From an uncultured Dialister sp. (GTDB taxonomy: Bacteria; Bacillota; Negativicutes; Veillonellales; Dialisteraceae): a stretch of DNA of 64,000 nt. Location: the NCBI GenBank assembly GCA_900541485.1, contig UQJW01000005.1:58062-122061 (forward strand), read 5' to 3'. This document shows positions 19,505 through 28,154 of the stretch, piece by piece. Under the pieces are notes generated by a model. That model did no database searches and was not told the DNA's origin. It saw only the letters and a program-made list of their open reading frames with translations. Within the stretch, counting starts at the first letter, position 1. Every line of letters begins with the position of its first letter. A program made the position numbers and the translations under genes.

Positions 19505-20461
19505 TCATTCTCCGAAAATCGCTTTTCCTTTTGCGATATTTTCACGGATAGCCTCACAGCAGGCTGTAAAACGTTTCATTTCATCTTCCGTTAAATTGTA
19601 TTCTATTACTTTTTCAATACCGTTCGCTCCGATTACGGCAGGAACACCGCAGAAAATTCCTTTTTGTCCGTACTCACCGTCCAGCGGTGCCGAGCAGGGA
19701 AGAATCCTCTTTTCATCACGGAGAATCGTCCGTACCAATGTCGCTCCTGCAGAAGCGATTCCGTATTCGGTGCACTGCTTGCCTGCATACGTAACCCAGC
19801 CGCCTTTAATGGTTCTTTCTTCGATTTCCTTTTTATCAAACCGGAACTTCGGATCATTCTCCATTTCGGACAACGGTTTCCCGTAAAAAGAAATATGGGA
19901 CCACGGAACAATCTGGGAATTTCCATGCTCACCGAGCATGAATGCCGTAAATCCGCGGGCATCCAAATCCGTCTGACCCGAAATGGCATGAATCAGCCGG
20001 GACGAATCGAGCAGCGTACCCGTTCCGACCACATGCCCCTTAGGAAGACCGCTTTTTTCCTGAATCAGGTGGGCAATAACATCGCAAGGATTTGTAATAC
20101 TTACAAAAATACCGTGAAAGCCTGCTGCCATCACCTTCGGCACATAATCCGCCACCTGTCTCACACTGTTTTCAAGCTCCGTATCTCTGGTTCCCGAAGC
20201 ACAAAGAGTGATATCTCCCACAGCATTGACAATGACATCACAATCTTTAAGTCCCGCATAATCCGAGGCTTTATAAATAACACGGTTCGGCATGTACATT
20301 ACGGCATCATTTAAATCCTGTACTTCGCTGGTGACCTTACTTTCCTTGACATCGCAAAGCAGTACCTCATCGGCAATTCCCATCATTCCCAAATTGAATG
20401 CCACATGAGCACCTACATGCCCTACTCCGACTACACCGACTTTTCGTTTTTGAATAGCCAT
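19505..20461 (-). CDS. L-2-hydroxyacid dehydrogenase (L-lactate / L-2-hydroxyisocaproate type)
   Basis: 318 residues of the LDH/MDH superfamily. The NAD fold opens with GVVGVGHVGAHVA. The substrate arginine and catalytic segments are SGTRDTELEN, SITNPCDV and MLGEHGNSQ, the last with the catalytic histidine. Where most lactate dehydrogenases have a short APQKPGETR loop, this protein has GDITLCASGTRD, and GFHGIFVSITNPCDVI plus GTGTLLDSSR are closest in my memory to lactobacillar L-2-hydroxyisocaproate dehydrogenase. It reduces pyruvate or a branched 2-oxoacid with NADH. It is preceded by tRNA-Leu and followed by pyc on the same strand. Confidence 0.85.
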   Translation of the reverse strand: MAIQKRKVGVVGVGHVGAHVAFNLGMMGIADEVLLCDVKESKVTSEVQDLNDAVMYMPNRVIYKASDYAGLKDCDVIVNAVGDITLCASGTRDTELENSVRQVADYVPKVMAAGFHGIFVSITNPCDVIAHLIQEKSGLPKGHVVGTGTLLDSSRLIHAISGQTDLDARGFTAFMLGEHGNSQIVPWSHISFYGKPLSEMENDPKFRFDKKEIEERTIKGGWVTYAGKQCTEYGIASAGATLVRTILRDEKRILPCSAPLDGEYGQKGIFCGVPAVIGANGIEKVIEYNLTEDEMKRFTACCEAIRENIAKGKAIFGE

Positions 20462-20547
20462 AGTTCATCCCTCCAAAACAGATTATTATTTTTATAAACC
20501 TTTACAGTTTATTGACTATGGTAACACAGAAAATTTCAAGTGTAAAT

Positions 20548-20573
20548 AAAAAAAGCAGGTTTTTTCCCTGCTC
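20548..20573 (-). terminator. Terminator behind tRNA-Leu
   Basis: AGCAGG (20554-20559) and CCTGCT (20567-20572) with a long T-run on the minus strand, directly after the tRNA 3' end. Confidence 0.85.
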
Positions 20574-20577
20574 TTTC

Positions 20578-20661
20578 TGGTGCGAGCGAAGGGACTCGAA
20601 CCCCCATGCACAAGGCGCAGGATCCTAAATCCTGTGCGTCTACCAATTCCGCCACGCTCGC
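20578..20661 (-). tRNA. tRNA-Leu (anticodon UAG)
   Basis: 84 nt with CCA encoded. The acceptor arms GCGAGCG and CGCTCGC pair fully with discriminator A. The D-arm contains GGTAGAC, the anticodon stem is CAGGA/TCCTG with loop TTTAGGA (anticodon TAG), a long variable arm follows as expected for Leu, and the T-loop is GGTTCGAGTCC. Confidence 0.96.
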
Positions 20662-20811
20662 ATATTCGTTTACCCTGGGTAAACAATATATAATGATAGA
20701 CAATCCGAATAAAAAAGTCAATATTTACCGATGATTCTGACAGCAATCGGGAAACAGGAAATCATAATAGTCCCGTTCACTTTATCGTCCGCTTCAAATA
20801 TATTTTCCCGC

Positions 20812-20842
20812 AAAAAAAGCATACTCCCTCAGGAATATGCTT
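20812..20842 (-). terminator. Terminator of mscL
   Basis: AGCATA (20818-20823) and TATGCT (20836-20841) with seven T on the minus strand, 10 bp past the mscL stop. Confidence 0.85.
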
Positions 20843-20851
20843 TCCCTGTTC

Positions 20852-21295
20852 TTATTTCCCGGACTCCTCCAAAACAGCTGTGCAATGGGGACAACGGGTC
20901 GCATCATCGGCAATTGTTTCCTTGCAGAACGGGCAGGCACGCTTCGGTGCTTCCGCCGGTTTGGGAAACATTCTGTTCATTTGCCGTATCATGAGGAAAA
21001 TCACAAAAGCAATTATCAGAAAATCAATCACCGTATTCAAAAACTGACCGTATGCAATGACAGGTACATTGAGCTCTTTGGCTTCCGCTAAAGTCGCTAC
21101 CGGTGTTTTACTCAAATTAATAAAAAGATTTGCAAAATCTATACCGCCCATAAGCATTCCTATCGGCGGCATGATTACATTGTCCACAAGCGAAGACACA
21201 ATTTTCCCGAAAGCGCCGCCGATAATGACACCGACCGCCATGTCCACCACATTGCCGCGAGCCGCAAATTCTTTAAACTCTTTCATGAGTCCCAT
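20852..21295 (-). CDS. mscL: Large-conductance mechanosensitive channel with zinc-ribbon tail
   Basis: 147 residues. It opens under membrane tension to release solutes on osmotic downshock. The N-terminal amphipathic helix and first pore helix ([20 protein letters not shown] and [20 protein letters not shown]) and the second membrane helix (about 84-105) are canonical. Instead of the usual short charged C-terminal helix, the last 30 residues form a zinc ribbon with two CPxC knuckles (CPFCKETI and CPHCTAVL). The start at 21295 has AAGGGG upstream; the Met at codon 4 is an alternative. It is monocistronic, with its own terminator. Confidence 0.93.
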   Translation of the reverse strand: MGLMKEFKEFAARGNVVDMAVGVIIGGAFGKIVSSLVDNVIMPPIGMLMGGIDFANLFINLSKTPVATLAEAKELNVPVIAYGQFLNTVIDFLIIAFVIFLMIRQMNRMFPKPAEAPKRACPFCKETIADDATRCPHCTAVLEESGK

Positions 21296-21462
21296 ATGAG
21301 TCGCCCCTTTTCCTTTTGCGAATACGTTTTAATCTTTCCATAGTATACCATAATTTTTAACAGATTGATATATTCCAATTTGCCTTCTGCTTTTCAGAAA
21401 CAGCAGAAAGTATTTATTTTTCTGCCTTTCTTTTAATTGTTAATTTAAATCTGTTTATTGAT

Positions 21463-21491
21463 TTGACAATACGAAAACAAGGGACTATAAT
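21463..21491 (+). promoter_or_regulatory. Strong promoter of a small RNA
   Basis: Perfect TTGACA (21463-21468), a 17-bp spacer and perfect TATAAT (21486-21491). No protein gene follows on this strand; two terminators do. Confidence 0.8.
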
Positions 21492-21497
21492 GAAATT

Positions 21498-21584
21498 GTA
21501 AATCATAGAAAGACCCTGGCCTTGGTCTTTCTACTCATTGTCATTTTACACAACTCCCTGCGAAGCCCCTTACCGGGGCTTTTG
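21498..21584 (+). ncRNA. Candidate small RNA of about 87 nt
   Basis: It starts about 7 bases after the TATAAT box. A perfect 8-bp hairpin (GAAAGACC 21508-21515 with GGTCTTTC 21524-21531, loop CTGGCCTT) is followed by a single-stranded linker and a terminator (AAGCCCC 21563-21569 with GGGGCTT 21575-21581, then T). No open frame with a ribosome site exists inside. The layout recalls the 3' hairpins of small type I toxin transcripts, but I find no toxin frame. I cannot assign it to a known RNA family. Confidence 0.55.
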
Positions 21585-21610
21585 CTATATACAGACAGTC
21601 ATTTCCGAAA

Positions 21611-21636
21611 CCGGGTTTTATAACCCGTTTTTATTT
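21611..21636 (+). terminator. Second rightward terminator
   Basis: CGGGTT (21612-21617) pairs with AACCCG (21622-21627), followed by TTTTTATTTT on the plus strand. It is a backup stop 27 nt beyond the small RNA terminator. Confidence 0.65.
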
Positions 21637-21686
21637 TCCCTATTTTCCGGCCAACTTCTTTTTTTGCCATATAAAATACGTTTCAT

Positions 21687-21735
21687 TATAAAAACGACTC
21701 TGTAGCTATTTCATTTTTACAGAGCCGTTTTTTAT
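21687..21735 (-). terminator. Terminator behind the iron/B12 binding lipoprotein
   Basis: Arms 21691-21704 and 21718-21731 (AAAACGACTCTGTA with TACAGAGCCGTTTT, one mismatch), with T-runs on both strands, so it may act in both directions. Confidence 0.75.
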
Positions 21736-21771
21736 AATCCATTTATTTTTTTACTACATCATTATTGACAA

Positions 21772-22719
21772 TTATCCTGAAATATTCTTTTTTGCTTCAG
21801 GATATACCTTACCGGACACATACCGTAAAGCGTCGGGATAACGTATGCCCGGGCTGCTCAGAAACAAATCCTGAGGAAGCAGGTATACTCTCCCTGTCTT
21901 GACAGCCTTCATTCCTTTCCATACCGGGTGATTCATTAAAGATTTTGCAAAAACCTCATCTTCTTTTCCCCTTTGAACCATCGTTGTAAGGAATATCACA
22001 TCCGGATCTTTTATCGCCAACTCTTCCATACTGAACGGAAGGCGGTTCCCCAGTTTTTCTGTAGCCGAATCGGAAAATACGTTAACCATCCCCATTTTTT
22101 CTGCCACGTCGCAAGCAATGGAGTTTTTATTTTCTATGGTAAGAGATTTTCCTGTACCATGAATAACGGCAAAAGATAAATTTTCTTTAGGAATACTGCC
22201 GGCTATATCGGCCATCGTCTGATCCAGATGCTTTTCTATCTGCCGTCCTTTTTCCTCATCCCCTGCAACCTGTGACAATGTATGTACTACTTTTTTTACA
22301 TCATCATAGCCTGCCATGGACAGTAACAGAAAAGGAATATGATTCCCCGATAAACTTTCCTCCAAACCGTTATGCAGCCCCTGAAGACCTATGACCAAAT
22401 CCGGTTTTAAAGATACAAGCTGTTCCATATTTATCTGGTAAGGTCTTCCCACATATGATTTGTCCGCTCCATACATCTTCACCGTTTCTTCAGACGGTGC
22501 CGCCATTCCGATAAAGCTTCCGCCCAAAGCATTTTGTATTTCCGCTAACGTAGGTGTAAGAAGAACAATCCGTTCCGGTTTCTTGGGAATAGTTACTTCT
22601 CTCGTAGCACTGTCAGTAATGACAAGAAAGCTGTCCCTGTTTTCCTTTACCTGAATTGTACCGCATCCGGAAATAAAAACTAAAACGGCTGCCAAAAATG
22701 AACAGATATACCCCTTCAT
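21772..22719 (-). CDS. Periplasmic binding lipoprotein for iron-siderophore, heme or cobalamin (FhuD/BtuF fold)
   Basis: 315 residues from the ATG at 22719, chosen because GGAGGTG precedes it and it begins a lipoprotein signal (MKGYICSFLAAVLVFISGC, acylated Cys 19). The class III binding-protein signature is present: ATREVTIPKKPERIVLLTP, LVSLKPDLVIG and DPDVIFLTT, with a long linking helix between lobes. It starts 63 bp after the TonB-dependent receptor stop, so the two form an operon. No membrane permease or ATPase of this importer is nearby. The ligand is not determined. Confidence 0.85.
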   Translation of the reverse strand: MKGYICSFLAAVLVFISGCGTIQVKENRDSFLVITDSATREVTIPKKPERIVLLTPTLAEIQNALGGSFIGMAAPSEETVKMYGADKSYVGRPYQINMEQLVSLKPDLVIGLQGLHNGLEESLSGNHIPFLLLSMAGYDDVKKVVHTLSQVAGDEEKGRQIEKHLDQTMADIAGSIPKENLSFAVIHGTGKSLTIENKNSIACDVAEKMGMVNVFSDSATEKLGNRLPFSMEELAIKDPDVIFLTTMVQRGKEDEVFAKSLMNHPVWKGMKAVKTGRVYLLPQDLFLSSPGIRYPDALRYVSGKVYPEAKKNISG

Positions 22720-22782
22720 AAACACCTCCGCAATGAAAAAGATTCTGATTGTATCAAATCTTCCATGCTTTTCTGCCACCGG

Positions 22783-24846
22783 TTAAAAGGCATGCTCAAA
22801 TCCGAAAATCCAGAAGCGGCCGTCCAAATCAGATTTGCTGTCTTTTTTATTCAATATGTTTTCTACGGTACCATAAAGTCTTGTATTTTTATTAAATCGC
22901 CTTGCCAAGGTAAAATTAAGCAAATTATAATTTGTCTTTTCCTGATGCTCCGTCACATACTGATAATCCCACTGATCCCAAAGAACTGCGCTATATCCCG
23001 TATCTTTATGATCATCATAGATGAGCTGGTATGTTTGGGAGAACCGCGGACGTCTCACTAAATCCAAATCGTCCGTTGTATTTTTTGCGGAAAGCCAGTT
23101 GGAAATCATACGTATCTCCCAACGTTCGTTCCACTTATACCCAAGTATACTTTCTACCCCTTTAATTCTTGCCTTTCCCACATTCATATATCTATACTGG
23201 TCAGCTCTTCCGTCATTCCCGATTTTTTCACTTTCAATCAAATTCTTCACATGGCTGTCAAAATAACTGAGAGACCCGTAACCGTTTCCAAATTCCGCTT
23301 CCACTCCTACATCAAAGCTTTTTGATTCTTCCGGTTTTAAATCTTTATTCCCCAATAAATTGACGTATGTCTGTCCCATCATACGATAAAGAGAATAATA
23401 GAGCTGGTAAACCGAGGGAGCTTTAAATCCGTCGCCATAATTAAACTTGAATCGTAAATTGTCCTGTGCTTTATAAGTCAGACCCAATTTCGGAGAAACA
23501 TGTCCCCCGAAGGTAGAATGATGATCATAACGGAAAGCAGGAACAATGAACCATTTTCCGTTTTCTATCTCATCCTGTACATAGAAAGCATAGGTGTCAA
23601 TATTCACTTCCGAGCTTTTTTTCGTCTTCCCGTTTTTACTGAGATCTTTCACGCTTGTTCCGTTACTGCCCAAATTCGTCCCTTTAACAGTATTATCTAT
23701 ATACTCTGCCCCGAAGGTAAGACGATTATGGGAGTTGACTGTCCATGTATTTTTTCCTTCCAATGCCCATAATGCATTCGAATTTTCATTGAAATCATTC
23801 GTATTATGATTTCTGTTAACAAGAGCCATATATGCCTTCATGAATCGGGGGTTCATCTTTTTATCGGGAATAGCACCTAAAACTTTCTGGTTTTTTTGGT
23901 CATTCCAATCAAAAATACTCCGATATAACCTGACTTGCCAATTATTATTTAAAGAGCTTCCGTACAGACTGGCTCCATAATTTTTTTGTTTGTAGTCATG
24001 CAGATTAACGCCTTCTATGCTGGCTGATCCGTTTAATTGCATACGTCCCATGAAAACAGACAGAGGAGCATACTGCGGAACACCCGTATCGTTCTTTAAA
24101 TGCTGTGTAAAATAATCATAAAAAATTTGGACATATTGATTATCCTTTATGTGGTATTTAGCAGAGAGATTGTATGCTTCTGCCGTCCCGTAGGAATCAG
24201 AAAATGCATCGTCCGCATCCTGTTTCCTGAAAATTTTATTGAATTTCATATCTGCTGCGGCAGACAGATTTCCTTTCCGCCCCGTATCAAAATGATACCA
24301 GTTATTTGCATCCCGTTTGCTTCTGGATACGCCTGCAAGACCTGACGGTTTCCCCGACTGTTTCGTGATGACATTCACCACACCGCCCATGGCTTCCGAT
24401 CCGTACAAAGCACTGGAAGGCCCCTTTACAATTTCAATTCTTTCAATATCACTTAAGCTGATTCTGTCAAATGCCATCGCATTTCCCAGTCCCGTAGCAT
24501 CCGCTTCATTTGCTACACGACGGCCATCAATCAATATTAAAGTTTTATCGGTATCCATTCCGCGAATAATGACATCATGTCCGCCACCACGGCTTCTATA
24601 TTTTTGAAATATCCCCGTCTCATGGGAAATCAAGCCGCGTAAATCATTGCTCCCTGATCTTTGAATATCCTTTTGAGTAATAATTTGTGTAGAGGCAGGG
24701 ACGTTCTGTATTGTATTTTCAGTTCTTGTCGCTGTCACAATCACTTCAGGCAAAGTTTCAACCTGCATAGGTGCAGCATAAACACCTATACCCCCCCACA
24801 TTGCAGCAATCTGCCCTGCTAAAAGTATTTTTTTCCATTTCCTCAT
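22783..24846 (-). CDS. TonB-dependent outer membrane receptor
   Basis: 687 residues. Signal peptide (about 1-25, ending VYAA), then a TonB box region (LPEVIVTATR), a plug domain (about 40-160; GTQ-like VPASTQIITQKDI, IIRGMDTDKTLILIDGRRV, VKGPSSALYGSEAMGGVVNVIT) and a 22-strand barrel ending in WIFGFEHAF with the C-terminal Phe recognised by outer-membrane assembly. It imports a scarce chelate such as iron-siderophore, heme or cobalamin, using TonB energy. The binding lipoprotein downstream supports the uptake role. I see no cobalamin riboswitch upstream, which slightly favours iron. Confidence 0.92.
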   Translation of the reverse strand: MRKWKKILLAGQIAAMWGGIGVYAAPMQVETLPEVIVTATRTENTIQNVPASTQIITQKDIQRSGSNDLRGLISHETGIFQKYRSRGGGHDVIIRGMDTDKTLILIDGRRVANEADATGLGNAMAFDRISLSDIERIEIVKGPSSALYGSEAMGGVVNVITKQSGKPSGLAGVSRSKRDANNWYHFDTGRKGNLSAAADMKFNKIFRKQDADDAFSDSYGTAEAYNLSAKYHIKDNQYVQIFYDYFTQHLKNDTGVPQYAPLSVFMGRMQLNGSASIEGVNLHDYKQKNYGASLYGSSLNNNWQVRLYRSIFDWNDQKNQKVLGAIPDKKMNPRFMKAYMALVNRNHNTNDFNENSNALWALEGKNTWTVNSHNRLTFGAEYIDNTVKGTNLGSNGTSVKDLSKNGKTKKSSEVNIDTYAFYVQDEIENGKWFIVPAFRYDHHSTFGGHVSPKLGLTYKAQDNLRFKFNYGDGFKAPSVYQLYYSLYRMMGQTYVNLLGNKDLKPEESKSFDVGVEAEFGNGYGSLSYFDSHVKNLIESEKIGNDGRADQYRYMNVGKARIKGVESILGYKWNERWEIRMISNWLSAKNTTDDLDLVRRPRFSQTYQLIYDDHKDTGYSAVLWDQWDYQYVTEHQEKTNYNLLNFTLARRFNKNTRLYGTVENILNKKDSKSDLDGRFWIFGFEHAF

Positions 24847-25126
24847 TCGATACGCCTCCCGATAAACATTAGAATTTATAAAAATTTTATGAACTTATAT
24901 TATAATATCACGAAGAATTTATTTGTACTAATAAATATTCGATTAATTGTTCTTTGATTGCAGTAATCTTTTACTCGGTTAAAATCACAATTTTCAGCTT
25001 GGCAAAAACTTTTGTTTTCTATATAAAATGCGTCCCGTATTTACTTTTTCCGCAGATGCATTTTTGTAATTTTAAAGCCGGACGCTCTTATCTTGTTGCA
25101 AAAATTTTTACAGACTTTACAGGCAA
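24847..25126. other. AT-rich upstream region of the TonB receptor
   Basis: No gene is supported. The minus strand has TATAAT-like sequence near 24898-24905 and the receptor has GGGAGGCG before its ATG. An AT-rich site for an iron repressor would fit, but I cannot name a clear Fur box. Confidence 0.4.
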
Positions 25127-25157
25127 CAAAAAAGACCATACTTTTTATGGTCTTTTA
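25127..25157. terminator. Bidirectional terminator
   Basis: AAAAGACCATA (25130-25140) pairs perfectly with TATGGTCTTTT (25146-25156). It overlaps the stop codon of the small leftward gene. Confidence 0.8.
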
Positions 25158-25382
25158 CTTTTCTATTCTCTTTTCATCATAAAGAAGATTCATTGATATC
25201 GGAAGCAGTGTTGTTCCTTCCTCCTGTACGACAAGTCCCAAAGGATCGGTCGCACTGCGGCGGGCCAGGATAGCGGCTGCATGACGGAGCCACTTATTTC
25301 CTGTTCCCGTCATTTTCTTTTTTTCCGCTTCTTTATGTATTCCGCCGGACTCTTTCCGAAACGGATGCTTAAACTCTTCCAT
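25155..25382 (-). CDS. Small hypothetical protein
   Basis: 75 residues, basic N-terminal half with many K, E and G, then RHAAAILARRSATDPLGLVV and a more hydrophobic end. GGAGAAAAT precedes the ATG and a good terminator closes the frame, which supports translation. No signal peptide, membrane segment or known motif. It is a single-gene unit between two terminators. Function unknown. Confidence 0.55.
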   Translation of the reverse strand: MEEFKHPFRKESGGIHKEAEKKKMTGTGNKWLRHAAAILARRSATDPLGLVVQEEGTTLLPISMNLLYDEKRIEK

Positions 25383-25546
25383 TTATTTTCTCCTTCTGCT
25401 TCCCTTTTATATTTTCATTATACCCATGCAGGTATATATATCAATAATCACTTTCCGAATCTTGTCAGATATAGAACAAAATTTTTAATTTGTCCGTTTT
25501 CTTGAAAATTTTAAAAGAAACAAAAAGAGCCCGTTTTTATGTGGAT

Positions 25547-25574
25547 CAAAAAAAGCATCGTTTGAGATGCTTTT
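25547..25574 (-). terminator. Terminator behind yfbR
   Basis: AAAAGCATC (25551-25559) and GATGCTTTT (25565-25573) with a T-run on the minus strand. Confidence 0.85.
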
Positions 25575-25579
25575 ATTTT

Positions 25580-26164
25580 TTACATTTTATTCATTTCGTC
25601 CAAGGTAAGGAAAAAGCTGCCTGCAAAATGATCTAAAAACCAGTCCACTTCCCTCAGCTGCATCTTTCGCAGTTTATTCTCCGTAGTCCGGAAGGCTTCT
25701 TCAAATTCACTGTTGCCCGCCTGTTTTTCTTCTGCACATTTCAAATAAGCGGACAGCGTATCTGCCGCCTTGACCAAAGGCCAGAGAGAATCTTTTTCCA
25801 TATCAAGAATATAGGGACGGTACGCTTTCTTTAATTCATCGGGAAGTGTCTGCAAGAGCCTTTCTCTTGCTTTATCCTCTATTTCCTGATAGCGGTCTCT
25901 CAAGTCTTCGGTAAAATACTTAACCGGTGTCGGCATGTCGCCTGTAAATACTTCGCTTACATCATGATAGACAGCAAGCATGGCGCAATGTTCTCCGTCG
26001 CAGGGCTCGTGGAATATATTTTCCCGTATGAGAGCCAGTCCGTGGGCAATCATTGCCGTTTGCAGCGTGTGTTCCGCATCATTTTCAGGGACGGAATTTC
26101 TCATAAGTCCCCATCGTTTTATGTATTTCATTCTTGCCAAATAGGCAAAAAAAGTATGTTTCAT
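25580..26164 (-). CDS. yfbR: HD-domain 5'-deoxynucleotidase (YfbR family)
   Basis: 194 residues. It removes phosphate from deoxyribonucleoside 5'-monophosphates in the cytoplasm. The HD metal site is visible as H32 (ENDAEHTLQ), H67-D68 (YHDVSEVFTGDMPTP) and D135 (KAADTLSAYLKC). The opening RMKYIKRWGLMRNS is a YfbR signature. The start overlaps the thiD stop by 4 bp, so it is translationally coupled as the last gene of the sixA-thiD-yfbR run. Confidence 0.9.
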   Translation of the reverse strand: MKHTFFAYLARMKYIKRWGLMRNSVPENDAEHTLQTAMIAHGLALIRENIFHEPCDGEHCAMLAVYHDVSEVFTGDMPTPVKYFTEDLRDRYQEIEDKARERLLQTLPDELKKAYRPYILDMEKDSLWPLVKAADTLSAYLKCAEEKQAGNSEFEEAFRTTENKLRKMQLREVDWFLDHFAGSFFLTLDEMNKM

Positions 26165-26967
26165 AAATGCCCCCAGTTTTTTCCGTAAAACCAGAAATGG
26201 TGAACCGGACCATAGCCGTGTCCGATTTTATTGTCTTTTGCCGTTTCTATCGCCCCTGTTACGTATTTTTTTGCCTGTTCAACGGCTTGCGGTATTTCCA
26301 TTCCTCCGGCAAGCATGACCGCCAAAGCCGCGGAAAGTGTACAGCCTGTTCCATGGGTATTTTCCGTATCAATCCGTTTTCCCGGGAAACGGTATACTTG
26401 CTTTCCGTCATACAGTACATCAAGTGCTTCCATGACACGGTGTCCGCCTTTGACAAGAACGGCTTGTGAGCCGTATTTCATCAGCTCCTTGGCTGCCTTT
26501 TCCATATCTTCCACCGTTTTAATCGTGATGCCCGAAAGAAATTCCGCCTCAGGGATATTAGGTGTCACCAGTGTTGCTTCGGGAAGCAATTCTGTTTTAT
26601 AAAGTTCGACTGCTTTTTCTTCCAAAAGCACCGCCCCTGTCGTAGCGACCATCACGGGATCTACCACAAGGGGAGGTCCGTTATGATTTTTTATAAAATC
26701 CGCCACAGCACTTACAATGCCCGGCGTACTCAGCATTCCCGTTTTTACCGCATCGGGATATATATCGTCATATACCGCATGAAGCTGGGCGGTCACCATC
26801 TCTTCCGGTGTATTGACCACCATGGTGACGCCTTTCGTATTTTGTGCCGTCAGGGCACAGATACAGCTCATTCCATAAGTACCGAGAGCGGCAAAGGTTT
26901 TCAAATCGGCCTGCACCCCTGCGCCGCCGGAAGAATCGGAGCCTGCAACAGTCAGTAATTTTTTCAT
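26161..26967 (-). CDS. thiD: Hydroxymethylpyrimidine/phosphomethylpyrimidine kinase
   Basis: 268 residues from the ATG at 26967. It phosphorylates hydroxymethylpyrimidine twice for thiamine synthesis or salvage; related enzymes also take pyridoxal. The ribokinase fold shows GSDSSGGAGVQADLKTF at the N-terminus, DPVMVATTG in the middle and the anion-hole motif NTHGTGCTLSAALA near residues 205-218. Its ATG shares one base with the stop of the sixA frame (TGATG), with AAGGA upstream. No other thiamine genes are near and no TPP riboswitch is seen, so salvage is more likely than de novo synthesis. Confidence 0.93.
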   Translation of the reverse strand: MKKLLTVAGSDSSGGAGVQADLKTFAALGTYGMSCICALTAQNTKGVTMVVNTPEEMVTAQLHAVYDDIYPDAVKTGMLSTPGIVSAVADFIKNHNGPPLVVDPVMVATTGAVLLEEKAVELYKTELLPEATLVTPNIPEAEFLSGITIKTVEDMEKAAKELMKYGSQAVLVKGGHRVMEALDVLYDGKQVYRFPGKRIDTENTHGTGCTLSAALAVMLAGGMEIPQAVEQAKKYVTGAIETAKDNKIGHGYGPVHHFWFYGKNWGHL

Positions 26968-27440
26968 CAATCATCCTTCTTCAGTTTTTTTAATTGGGGA
27001 GTGAAATAAGCAACAAGTTGTCCCTGTTTCCACCGGAAATCATAGTCAATCACCGCCACGGCACCGGGTTCAAATTTAATCGCCGCATGTCCCGTAAAAA
27101 GCAAATAGGACTGGAGGAAAGGATGATGGCTTACCAAAGCTACCGGTCCGCCTTCCGTCAGAATATGATTGGCTACCATTTGGAAATCTCCCTGGAGAAG
27201 ATCTTCAGACGTATGAAGTCCTTCAGCAAAGCATTCCTCCGAAAGAATCCGTGCGGTCTGCCTGGTTCTGAGGAACGGGCTGGTATAAATGCGGAGAGGT
27301 CTTTCCTTTAAAAAACGGGCCAGAATCCGGGATACTTTCCGGACCTGCCGTTTTCCTTCCCGGGTCAGCTTACGGTCACGGTTACTGATATTTTCTGTCT
27401 GGGGTACTGCTTCCCCATGACGCATTAAAATTAAATACAT
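26967..27440 (-). CDS. sixA: SixA-type phosphohistidine phosphatase
   Basis: 157 residues, a short histidine phosphatase. The RHG motif (LMRHGEAVPQ, nucleophile H8) is followed by the second core arginine in SPFLRTRQTA and the second histidine in ALVSHHPFLQ. SixA enzymes dephosphorylate phosphohistidine on signalling or PTS-like carrier proteins; the target here is unknown. It is the first gene of the coupled run with thiD and yfbR and lies 31 bp downstream of the GDYXXLXY gene. Confidence 0.88.
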   Translation of the reverse strand: MYLILMRHGEAVPQTENISNRDRKLTREGKRQVRKVSRILARFLKERPLRIYTSPFLRTRQTARILSEECFAEGLHTSEDLLQGDFQMVANHILTEGGPVALVSHHPFLQSYLLFTGHAAIKFEPGAVAVIDYDFRWKQGQLVAYFTPQLKKLKKDD

Positions 27441-27470
27441 AGAATCCTCCCGTTATATGCTGTCGTGTAA

Positions 27471-28154
27471 TCAATTTTTTATTTCTTTTGCGGTAGAACT
27501 GTAACTTTTGGTTTCATTATACTCGTCCTTTTCCGCTCCGCTGGTCGCGTATTTCACGGATAAATTCTTACCCACCGTGGTAAATGTTTTTTCCACGGGA
27601 CCGCCGTTGGCTAAAATTTTGGAAATCGCCACCCGTCCGTCTTTGACGCGAATCAGTGCGGTAATTTCATTTTTCATACGGGTTTCTGTTTTTCCCGTTT
27701 CTTTATTTTTGATTTCTACCCGTTCCGACAATTCTACAATGGGAAGTTTCTTCAAATCTTCCGGTGCCATGTACATACGGTCGGCAGGGAAATCAAAATA
27801 TACTTTCCCGTCTGCACTGTAGAGTGCCCGCACGGTGATATAATCACCGGAAGGCTTTTTATCACTTCCGCCGGAAATGACCATCATTCCCTTATCATTC
27901 TTTGCCAAAGAAAGGTACACGGTTTCTCCTTTCTCCGGTATATTGCCGCCTTTCCAGACCGCTTCGTTCAAAGGAATATGGACGGGAAGATAATTTTTAT
28001 CATAAAAACTTTCCTGAAATCCGATATTTGCAGGCACTTCATACTCGCTGCCGTCAATGAGAGCGGAGCGGTAATCACCACGCGTCCAGAAGAGGCATAT
28101 CACCTGGAGCAGTGCCACCAGTCCGAAGAGAATCCATTTTATTTTTTTATTCAT
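27471..28154 (-). CDS. GDYXXLXY-domain protein
   Basis: 227 residues. One N-terminal membrane anchor (about 7-24), then an exported beta-rich domain. The family motif appears as SGDYITVRALY followed by GKVYFDFPADRMYM. These proteins are regularly encoded beside DUF2157 membrane proteins, as here, where the start overlaps the upstream DUF2157 gene by 8 bp. The C-terminal part has a variable K/T-rich extension. Biochemical function unknown; an envelope role is inferred from location. Confidence 0.8.
   Translation of the reverse strand: MNKKIKWILFGLVALLQVICLFWTRGDYRSALIDGSEYEVPANIGFQESFYDKNYLPVHIPLNEAVWKGGNIPEKGETVYLSLAKNDKGMMVISGGSDKKPSGDYITVRALYSADGKVYFDFPADRMYMAPEDLKKLPIVELSERVEIKNKETGKTETRMKNEITALIRVKDGRVAISKILANGGPVEKTFTTVGKNLSVKYATSGAEKDEYNETKSYSSTAKEIKN

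Noticed and set aside
21599..21670. 23-residue basic peptide frame on the minus strand
   Set aside because: No ribosome site, and it lies across the terminators of the small RNA. Not enough to call a gene.
24847..25126. Cobalamin riboswitch before the TonB receptor
   Set aside because: The region is too AT-rich and lacks the conserved B12-box and stem set.
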